From: Chlamydiota bacterium | GTDB taxonomy: Bacteria > Chlamydiota > Chlamydiia > Chlamydiales > Rhabdochlamydiaceae | Reading direction: 5' to 3' | Length of the DNA: 5,170 nt | Assembly: GCA_027348355.1 (NCBI GenBank) | Contig: DAIEPN010000167.1 | Location: 1-5,170 of the forward strand | Shown here: positions 1 through 5,170 of the stretch, piece by piece | Layout of the letters: each line of letters begins with the position of its first letter | Numbering within the stretch: position 1 is the first letter of the stretch | Program-made: the position numbers and the translations under genes | Notes under the pieces: generated by a model | Databases searched by the model: none | What the model saw: only the letters and a program-made list of their open reading frames with translations | What the model was told of the DNA's origin: nothing

Positions 1-581
1 CCTAGTTCTTTTGCTTTTTTGTACGCTTTTTCAATGTCTCTTTCAATGATACCGAACTTCGCATCAGGACCTGCAAAAACAAGTCCTTCTGTCCCGCTTG
101 ACGCGATCCCTGGATTCATTCGAAAACAGAGAAACGGAGGAACTTGGATTTGTGCCAACCTATCTAACTGACTTAGGTCTTCAATGTTTAGCTTGACATT
201 TTTAGAAATTGCAGCGTGAAGCTCTTGATTGGAATTATAAATACCCGAATAGAGAATATCCTGAGTAGAAATGCCGGCTAACCTGGCAATCTCAATTTCT
301 TGGATGCAAGAGGCATCAGCACCAGCTCCCTCACTTGCTAAAATTTTCACAAGAGCTGGATTACTATTGGCCTTGATTGCGTAGTAGATTTTGGAATTGG
401 GATACTCTTTTTGGTAAGCCTCCACTAAACGTCTATAGTTACTACGTATCCTATTTTCACTATAGACGTAAAGAGGAGTCCCAAACTCTTTTGCGAGTTC
501 TCGAACATCGCATCCTTCAAAATGGAGTACACCAGCTCTATTTTCCAACTGTGTGACAGACTTCCATACAGGATTCGACAT
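1..581 (-). CDS. lysA: Diaminopimelate decarboxylase (LysA-like), N-terminal part, cut by the window edge
   Basis: This fold-type III PLP decarboxylase would convert meso-diaminopimelate to L-lysine and CO2 in the cytoplasm, the last step of lysine synthesis. The visible 193 residues cover the start of the alanine-racemase-like barrel. FGTPLYVYSE lies at 33-42. YAIKAN at 67-72 contains Lys70, the expected PLP Schiff-base lysine. GAGADASCIQE at 85-95 matches the family G-x-G-x-D-x-x-S-x-x-E motif. RMNPG at 154-158 and KFGI at 175-178 follow in the usual order. The family is normally about 400-420 residues, so roughly the second half is missing. The ATG at 581 is preceded by AGGGG at 8-nt spacing, which supports the start. 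The gene lies 85 nt downstream of the unknown gene on the same strand, possibly in one transcript. Substrate-defining C-terminal residues are not visible, so a related PLP decarboxylase (ornithine, carboxynorspermidine or siderophore type) cannot be fully excluded. Confidence 0.88.
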   Translation of the reverse strand, partial: MSNPVWKSVTQLENRAGVLHFEGCDVRELAKEFGTPLYVYSENRIRSNYRRLVEAYQKEYPNSKIYYAIKANSNPALVKILASEGAGADASCIQEIEIARLAGISTQDILYSGIYNSNQELHAAISKNVKLNIEDLSQLDRLAQIQVPPFLCFRMNPGIASSGTEGLVFAGPDAKFGIIERDIEKAYKKAKEL

Positions 582-594
582 GTACTCTACCCCT

Positions 595-608
595 ATCTTA
601 CAGAAGAT
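595..608. promoter_or_regulatory. Short hairpin next to the lysA ribosome binding site
   Basis: The arms ATCTT and AAGAT flank a four-base loop. On the minus strand the second arm runs directly into the AGGGG Shine-Dalgarno of lysA, so a weak stem could form beside the ribosome site in the mRNA. On the plus strand the second arm is followed by a T run. The stem is only five mostly A-T pairs, so it may be chance. The leader between the two minus-strand genes (582-666) is far too short for a lysine riboswitch, and I see no clear sigma-70 promoter in it. Confidence 0.2.
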
Positions 609-666
609 TTTTCACAGTATTTATTTAAACACTATAGAAAAACCATCTATTAAGACGAATATAATT

Positions 667-2487
667 TTACTCGGACTTTTCAGCAGAAAGCATACTGGAG
701 TGAAGCTCTCTTCCTCCCGTTTTTCTTCTTTGTCGTTGCGCTGATACTTCTCCAACTCGAATTGTATCAAAAACGCTTACTAACTTATCCAGCAACGCTT
801 TATCGCAAGCTGGTCTGCCGCGAAGAGTATAAAAAATCATTGAAAAATATTCTTCAAAAACTTTTCTCGTGTCCATAGCAGATCTTAATTCCTCGTCATT
901 GTTACAATTCGTAAAAGGGTAAAGAGAGTTTTTTCTTTCAGTGCAAACAAATTCGACAAATTCGGAAAGATCACTTTCTTCACCTTTCCATGTCCCTTCT
1001 TTTGTTTTCAAAAGTTGCATAATGTCTTTTCTTGTTTCCTCAACTAAAGCTTTCATTTGACGATTGAAAGCTGAATTGATTGCCTCAAAAAATGCAGCCT
1101 CTAGTCCTGGCCGTAGCTTATCTCTAACAAAAACCTTTTGCTCTGGTTGCATTGTTTTTGACAAATCTACTCCTAGATCTTTTGCAATCGAAAACCATTC
1201 TGGGTCTCCCTCCTTACAAAATTCATCAATTTCTCGATTGATCCGAGCTTTAAAAGCCACCATAGTCTCAAGCGTATTGTTCCGCACAAGCGCACTATCA
1301 TCTGAAAATGATAGTATAGGAACCTTTGTAGCATCATCAATCCAAAAGGGGTTATTAACAAGGTCCAAAAAGAAAACTCTACCGTCACTTTGAAACATCC
1401 CACGCGGAACGGATGAAAAGGTGCTTCCCAAGCTACTCACACTAAATGTAGAATACATAGAGTCTCGGAACATAGATTCTCTTACCTCAAGATGAGGAGA
1501 AGAAATCTTTCCTTGCTCGAAATCTCTCACTTTTTTCGCAACTTCTTTGACAGAAGCTATAGTAAATTGCCATCTCATTTTCCAGAAGCCCTCTGTTGAA
1601 AGATCCTGTTTCTCCACTGCTAAACTAGTAACGAGCTCATCTAAAAGTCGAATCAAGGACTGAATCTCCTCCCAATCTCTTTCGAGGTCGACAGCAAGCG
1701 TATCTACCTGTGTTAAGGTATCATTAGTTGCATCTTCTTGTTTCAAATGAGCTGCTAAAAGCTCATATGCAAAACTTGCGATTTTTTTCTCTTGGACAAA
1801 AAGCCAACTCTTAACGACTTCCTTAGTCAGTCTTACTTTTTCCTTCTCTTTTTGTTTTGCTTGTAAAGCTAGATTCTCAAACCATTGTTCAACAAGTCCA
1901 TCTACACGTTCATAAACTTTCTGGTGAGATTTGGCCTGGAGAAGAATCGTCTCTAGTCTTTGTTTGAGATGTTTTATAATCGTATCAGCTTCTTTTTGGT
2001 ACTCTTTCGTAGATTCCCACAAAACATATTGCAGTCTCGATAGAATTAAATTCACCTCTTTTATAATACCTCGATAGGTATCAACATCGACTCTCCCCTC
2101 TCCATTTCCGATTTTTTTTGCTTCTGGTTTCCTTTGTATAAAGATAGGGGGAAATTCCATTTTTTGGATTGCAAGCATAACTTCATAAGTAGAAGGAAAA
2201 GAAAAATCAGAAACATTACTAACAGAGGAAATTCCCAATTTTCCAAAAAATTTTCGAATACCAAAAGACTTGCTCTCGACATGCTCTTCTTGAGTATTTT
2301 CTTCTTGAGAGTCTAGAATAGATGAGGCGATAGCAGCCCCTCGAATTAGTCCATTGAACCCAGTTATAAACTCTTCGACAGGCTCAGATTTAACCGAGAC
2401 CCTACTATTCCTTTGGGCATCATAATTTGCATTCAAAGCCAGAAATTTAGGCCATTGAAGAACCTCTTTCCCTATAGAAGTTGACAT
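667..2487 (-). CDS. Hypothetical protein, 606 aa, mainly helical/coiled-coil, function unknown
   Basis: I do not recognise this protein. It has no signal peptide and no transmembrane segment, so it is a soluble, strongly charged protein. Residues 1-100 look weakly structured, with an acidic stretch near 59-71 (SQEENTQEE). Residues about 140-330 are helix-rich with heptad-like spacing and a very charged patch, KQKEKEKVRLTKE, near 211-223. Residues about 331-365 are a serine- and aromatic-rich linker (SMYSTFSVSSLGSTFSSV near 343-360). A more globular aromatic segment follows (RVFFLDLVNNPFWIDD near 370-385), then further helices. The last 25 residues form a basic tail (QRQRRKTGGR near 585-594). 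An in-frame GTG at 2493 is possible, but it lies inside the Shine-Dalgarno AGAGGTG, so I place the start at the ATG at 2487 (five bases after AGAGG). It is the first gene of the leftward pair with lysA. A secreted effector or a structural coiled-coil protein is conceivable, but nothing in the sequence proves either. Confidence 0.85.
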   Translation of the reverse strand: MSTSIGKEVLQWPKFLALNANYDAQRNSRVSVKSEPVEEFITGFNGLIRGAAIASSILDSQEENTQEEHVESKSFGIRKFFGKLGISSVSNVSDFSFPSTYEVMLAIQKMEFPPIFIQRKPEAKKIGNGEGRVDVDTYRGIIKEVNLILSRLQYVLWESTKEYQKEADTIIKHLKQRLETILLQAKSHQKVYERVDGLVEQWFENLALQAKQKEKEKVRLTKEVVKSWLFVQEKKIASFAYELLAAHLKQEDATNDTLTQVDTLAVDLERDWEEIQSLIRLLDELVTSLAVEKQDLSTEGFWKMRWQFTIASVKEVAKKVRDFEQGKISSPHLEVRESMFRDSMYSTFSVSSLGSTFSSVPRGMFQSDGRVFFLDLVNNPFWIDDATKVPILSFSDDSALVRNNTLETMVAFKARINREIDEFCKEGDPEWFSIAKDLGVDLSKTMQPEQKVFVRDKLRPGLEAAFFEAINSAFNRQMKALVEETRKDIMQLLKTKEGTWKGEESDLSEFVEFVCTERKNSLYPFTNCNNDEELRSAMDTRKVFEEYFSMIFYTLRGRPACDKALLDKLVSVFDTIRVGEVSAQRQRRKTGGRELHSSMLSAEKSE

Positions 2488-2844
2488 AATCACCTCTTTT
2501 TTATTTTTTTAAGATTTATCGCGAATAGTTTGCGAAAAGATATATTAAAAATCAATAAAAGCTATATTTATAAAATAAATTTTACTATTTATCAAGATAA
2601 TTTGAAGTGTTTTGCATCTTCATAAGAACAAAGTAATAGCCAAAGTAGCAACAATCCTGCAGCGAGCAAACAGGTATATTTTTACCCTTCTATAGCACTT
2701 CTCTGCTGTGAAGGAAAAATAAGAGCTGCAACTAAATAAAAAAAAGCAAGGAAATCCGTAGATCTGGCAAGGTATCATCATTTGCAGACTTAGTACAATC
2801 ACCTCATTCATCTTAGCAAGTGGAAAAATCTGAAATCTTATTTT

Positions 2845-2878
2845 AAAGTATAAGACTTTGCTGACTTTTTTGTGTCAG
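2845..2878. repeat. Two adjacent inverted repeats upstream of the lipoprotein gene
   Basis: AAAGT (2845-2849) and ACTTT (2855-2859) form a perfect five-base inverted repeat with a five-base centre. One base later, CTGAC (2861-2865) and GTCAG (2874-2878) form a second perfect repeat around TTTTTTGT. The T run is in the loop rather than after the stem, so this is not a standard terminator on either strand. The position, overlapping the likely promoter, would suit an operator. Short arms make chance a real possibility. Confidence 0.3.
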
Positions 2879-2894
2879 TATGAAAACCTATAAA
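2866..2894 (+). promoter_or_regulatory. Candidate promoter for the lipoprotein-oxidase pair
   Basis: TATAAA at 2889-2894 is a good -10 hexamer. Seventeen bases upstream lies only a poor -35, TTTTTT at 2866-2871. Transcription would begin near 2901, giving a leader of about 24 bases that contains the AAGGG ribosome site before the ATG at 2925. The weak -35 half and the general AT-richness keep this tentative. Confidence 0.35.
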
Positions 2895-2924
2895 GATGCA
2901 AATAGAAAAAAAAGAAGGGTTTCT

Positions 2925-3053
2925 ATGAACAGGATATATCTCTTAGCTGGACTTCTCTCTCTGGTTTCTTGTTCTGGCGGTGATCATGTCTATTATCATA
3001 ACGGCTACCGAGATGGACATCTTGACGGACACGGTGGCGGATATCATCATTAA
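2925..3053 (+). CDS. Small His/Gly-rich lipoprotein, 42 aa
   Basis: The reading frame is too short for ordinary length cut-offs but has good support. A strong AGAAGGG ribosome site precedes the ATG by five bases. The N-terminus is a signal peptide with a basic Arg3 and a hydrophobic core (IYLLAGLLSLV), ending in a lipobox LVSC with Cys16 as the expected lipidation and cleavage site. The mature part would be only 27 residues, with six histidines, nine glycines and four aspartates, and contains NGYRDGHLDGHGGGYHH. The DGH unit occurs twice (30-32 and 34-36) with different synonymous codons, and the chain ends in HisHis. Lipidation would anchor it in a membrane facing the periplasm. Histidine-rich tails of this kind often bind Ni, Zn, Cu or Co, but metal binding here is inferred from composition only. 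It lies 18 nt ahead of the amine oxidase gene and is probably co-transcribed with it. I cannot assign it to a named family. Confidence 0.72.
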   Translation: MNRIYLLAGLLSLVSCSGGDHVYYHNGYRDGHLDGHGGGYHH

Positions 3054-3071
3054 TGTAATAAGGCTAAGTAA

Positions 3072-4401
3072 ATGAATCTCAAAAAAAAGCCAAGTGTTGC
3101 CGTAATTGGAGCGGGCTTAGCAGGGCTGACTGCTGCATATCGTTTAGAACAAAAGGGTATGAACCCAGTAATTTTTGAAGCAAGAGATCGCCCAGGAGGG
3201 AGGGTTTTTACGCATTATGAAGGAACTTCATATGAAGAACTGGGAGGCAAGTTTTTAGATGATGGAGGCGAGGCGCTATCTCTCAGAGCTTTACTCCAAG
3301 AGCTTGCGTTAGATGTAGCTACGAGTAACGTTCTTGTAACACGGCTTTATTACAAGGATGGAAAAGCTCTTCCAACTTTTGCGCTTTATGAAAATGCTCC
3401 TCTTCCTACGGAAGAAAACTACCTAGCTCTTGTTGCTAAGTCTAAAAAATCGAAAAGTATTTTAGAAGTTCTGGAATGGTTTTTTGCTGAACATGAAGAC
3501 TTATTACAACACTTTGTACTTCGAATGACAAACTATGAAGGATCTCCTGCAGAACATCTAGGCGTGTATTGTCTGGATTTATTCTGGAAATTTTATACTT
3601 GGGCCTACGAAGATTATCAGGATAAAATCAAAGGGTTAGATACTTTTGTAGATCTTAGTTTCATAAAAGGGGGGGGGATCTAAACTTATAGAGGCACTTT
3701 GCAATAAAATAAAAACCCCCATTTCCTATCACTCTCCCCTAAAAAAAATCTCCTTAACTAGCGCAGGTCAAATCGAACTAGAATTTGCAAATGAAACGAA
3801 AAAATCAGTTGATAAAGTCATCCTTGCTATTCCCAGTTCAACACTAAGGAAGATAAAAATTCAGGATGGATTATTTCCTAAAGACCAACTGCATGCAATA
3901 CAAACTCTGCAATACGGATCTGTGACTAAAATTTTAGTGCCTGTTAAACTAAATAGTAAAGAAATTCCTAATTTCTCTTCAGGAGTTGATTTCGTAACTT
4001 GGTTTAATGAAGACAATACCTGGATGACCTGGTATTTTGGTGGAGATGCAAGTCACTTCAATCCTAAAAACTCACAAGAACTTGAAAAAAAAATAGCAGC
4101 AAGCTTTAAAGTCATTCAGGTTTTATACCCAAACTTAGAAATGAGAGGAAAACCTGTTTCCATAAATTGGACTTTAGAATCATTTTCACTAGGAGCTTAT
4201 TCTAATTTTGGCATCGATCAACATGAACCTTTTACGCAGATAGAAGAAATACTGGGAGAAACTGTAAAAAAGGTTTTCCGTCCAGTTGCAAACATGATCT
4301 TTTTTGCTGGAGAACATACAGGCATAGAATATCATGGGACCATGGAAGCCGCGGTCCACTCCGGTGAAAGAGCAGCTAACATGCTAGCCAAATCTTTTTA
4401 A
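3072..4401 (+). pseudogene. FAD-dependent amine oxidase, frame interrupted at a G9 tract
   Basis: This is a monoamine/polyamine-oxidase-type flavoenzyme that would oxidise an amine or amino-acid substrate using FAD; the substrate is unknown. The N-terminal dinucleotide fold VAVIGAGLAGLTAAYRLE (9-26) has the GxGxxG motif, with Glu36 positioned for the FAD ribose, then RDRPGGRV (38-45). The C-terminus has FAGEHTGIEYHGTMEAAVHSG (411-431) split only by normal family variation, the classic FAD-contact segment. The first frame runs 3072-3683 (203 aa) and stops just after nine Gs at 3669-3677. The matching continuation is in the next frame to 4401. Removing one G restores a 442-residue protein of normal family length, reading KGGGSKLIEAL across the join and VILAIPSSTL after it. 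No other defect is visible. It could be a phase-variable gene caught off, a recent pseudogene, or a sequencing error in the homopolymer. No Tat or Sec signal is present, so it is cytoplasmic. An AAGG ribosome site lies eight to nine bases before the ATG. Confidence 0.88.
3669..3677 (+). repeat. Homopolymer of nine Gs at the oxidase frameshift
   Basis: Nine consecutive Gs lie in the glycine-rich segment that follows the insert domain of the amine oxidase. With nine Gs, translation ends at TAA 3681-3683. With eight, the two halves join in frame; five or eleven would also do so with one residue fewer or more. Long poly-G tracts are classic sites of slipped-strand mispairing and of homopolymer sequencing errors, and both are credible here. 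Confidence 0.85.
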
Positions 4402-4405
4402 AGAT
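4392..4405. repeat. Palindrome spanning the two convergent stop codons
   Basis: ATCTTT and AAAGAT flank two Ts, so the oxidase stop (4399-4401) and the aroE stop (4398-4400 on the other strand) both lie within one AT palindrome and share TTAA. As RNA it could form five A-U/G-C pairs around a four-base loop, too weak and without a downstream T run to be a convincing terminator. There is no intergenic space between these genes, so any terminator must lie inside the neighbouring coding sequence. Confidence 0.3.
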
Positions 4406-5170
4406 GGGAGCGTACTTCAGAGAAAAGCAACTTGGAAATCTCTGATTTTACAATCTTTTCTTGAAACCAAATTTCTTCCTGCAAAACAGCTTGTCTACTC
4501 AGCATTTCATACCCATAGACAATTTCGGCGCCTTTTTTTTTCGCATGTATTAGGAGCTCGGTCTCTTTAGGCACATTCCTCGTTTCCATGATTATGGAGC
4601 TAGAAAGAATGTGCTCTGGGGATATCGGTAAAGGATTGGGGGTGCAGTTTACAAGTACGTCATACCTAAGTTTGTATTCCTCCTCTATTTCATCTAGTCC
4701 ACCTCCTCTTAGTCCAAATTGGGAAGCTAAAGCCAAGGCTTTGTCTAGACTGCGATTCAAGATTGTTACACTAGCACCTCTTTGCCAAGCTACATAAGCA
4801 ATGGCTTTGGCAGCTCCTCCAGCGCCGAGTATGACTACCCTCTTTCCGCGTACAAGACCGCGTTCTTCAATGGAGTCAAGGGCACCTTTTCCATCTGTAT
4901 TAAAACCTTTGCTTTTTCCCTTTTGGAATGAAATGGTATTCACAGCTCCGATTTTTTTAGCTTCTACGTCAATCTCGTCAAGAAACGAAATAACGTATTC
5001 TTTTAAGGGCATCGTCACACTGAGGCCACGAAATCCTAAATCTTTTGCAAGAGAGAAAAATGTTTCTAATTCTTCTGGTAGAAGATCAATTTTTACATAA
5101 ATAGAATGTAAATTAAATGCCTTCATCGCTCGATTGTGGATAAAATGACTTAAACTTGCAGCAGTTGATC
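4398..5170 (-). CDS. aroE: Shikimate dehydrogenase (or shikimate dehydrogenase half of AroDE), N-terminus cut by the window edge
   Basis: The enzyme reduces 3-dehydroshikimate to shikimate with NADPH in the cytoplasmic pathway to chorismate. The frame stays open from the ATG at 5126 to the window edge and reads STAASLSHFIHNRA there, matching the family S-x-S-x-x-x-H-N substrate-binding start, so the 5126 ATG is internal. Counting from that Met, GLSVTMPLKE (34-43) holds catalytic Lys42 and GFNTDGKG (74-81) holds catalytic Asp78. GAGGAA (101-106) is the NADP-binding loop and NRS (124-126) the usual NADP-specificity NR. MLSRQA near the C-terminus carries the conserved Gln. The substrate-domain segment VNCTPNPLP and the following TRNVPKET deviate from the common INATSxGM and YxPxxT forms. 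A stand-alone enzyme would lack only about 15 residues here, but Chlamydiota commonly fuse 3-dehydroquinate dehydratase upstream (AroDE), which cannot be tested in this window. It converges on the amine oxidase with a 4-nt overlap. Confidence 0.93.
   Translation of the reverse strand, partial: STAASLSHFIHNRAMKAFNLHSIYVKIDLLPEELETFFSLAKDLGFRGLSVTMPLKEYVISFLDEIDVEAKKIGAVNTISFQKGKSKGFNTDGKGALDSIEERGLVRGKRVVILGAGGAAKAIAYVAWQRGASVTILNRSLDKALALASQFGLRGGGLDEIEEEYKLRYDVLVNCTPNPLPISPEHILSSSIIMETRNVPKETELLIHAKKKGAEIVYGYEMLSRQAVLQEEIWFQEKIVKSEISKLLFSEVRSHL

Larger units (their letters stand above)
2488..2924. other. Divergent intergenic region, AT-rich, no supported gene
   Basis: This stretch separates the leftward unknown gene from the rightward lipoprotein gene and should contain both promoters. 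Bases 2500-2600 are extremely AT-rich and hold several TATA-like hexamers on the minus strand, but I cannot choose one with a good -35 partner. GCGAA is repeated at 2521-2525 and 2532-2536, one helical turn apart, and is flanked by TATC and GATA. The middle (2600-2820) contains only a cysteine- and phenylalanine-rich 63-codon minus-strand frame with no ribosome site, which I do not accept as a gene. I see no tRNA or rRNA and no mobile-element ends. Confidence 0.6.

Noticed and set aside
582..666. Lysine riboswitch upstream of lysA
   Set aside because: The gap is only 85 nt, about half of what an L-box needs, and no multi-stem junction pattern is visible.
553..744. Plus-strand 63-codon frame across the lysA/unknown-gene junction
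   Set aside because: It overlaps the start of lysA and the end of the unknown gene on the opposite strand and has no family motif or ribosome site.
2797..2805. A minus-strand GAGGTGATT identical to the Shine-Dalgarno region of the unknown gene
   Set aside because: No start codon with an open frame follows at useful spacing (a TTG would stop after two codons), so it is probably chance or at most a remnant.
2620..2811. Minus-strand 63-codon frame rich in Cys and Phe, with hydrophobic stretches
   Set aside because: It has no ribosome binding site before its ATG, an erratic composition, no coherent signal or membrane pattern, and lies in an AT-rich intergenic region.
2861..2878. Intrinsic terminator from CTGAC/GTCAG with a T run
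   Set aside because: The six Ts lie inside the loop, not after the stem, and no gene ends nearby on either strand.
3922..4401. A separate small gene starting at the GTG at 3922
   Set aside because: The frame is open and clearly amine-oxidase-like well upstream of it, back to the G tract, so it is the C-terminal part of the interrupted oxidase.
4588..5100. Two plus-strand frames of 69 and 99 codons inside aroE
   Set aside because: They are antisense to the conserved aroE motifs, lack ribosome sites and have no recognisable protein features.

Overview
The window is AT-rich bacterial DNA with bacterial-type Shine-Dalgarno sites. It holds five genes. Reading left to right these are the start of a diaminopimelate/lysine-type decarboxylase (minus), a 606-residue protein of unknown function (minus), a 42-residue histidine-rich lipoprotein (plus), a flavin amine oxidase whose frame is broken at a run of nine Gs (plus), and most of a shikimate dehydrogenase (minus). 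The style of the shikimate dehydrogenase (YVKI, GLSVTMPLKE) and a large orphan coiled-coil protein suggest an environmental member of the Chlamydiota (Simkania/Parachlamydia-like). That is a moderate-confidence inference from remembered family character, and another AT-rich intracellular bacterium cannot be excluded.

Region 1-2487 is transcribed leftward: the unknown gene (2487-667), an 85-nt gap, then lysA (581 to the left edge). Region 2488-2924 is a divergent intergenic stretch of about 440 bases. It is very AT-rich near 2500-2600, contains no gene I can support, and carries two adjacent inverted repeats and a plausible promoter just before the small lipoprotein. Region 2925-4401 is rightward: the lipoprotein and, 18 nt later, the amine oxidase, which probably share a transcript. 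Region 4398-5170 is leftward: aroE, converging on the amine oxidase so closely that both stop codons share the same TTAA. The aroE frame is still open at the right edge.

lysA and aroE belong to amino-acid pathways (lysine from meso-DAP; chorismate/aromatics), but they flank rather than explain the central genes. The points most worth a second look are the G9 tract, which could be a phase-variation switch, a decaying gene or a sequencing error; the tiny lipoprotein, which is easily missed by gene callers and sits directly upstream of the oxidase; and the unrecognised 606-residue protein. I did not find a convincing new multi-gene system, only these individual leads.
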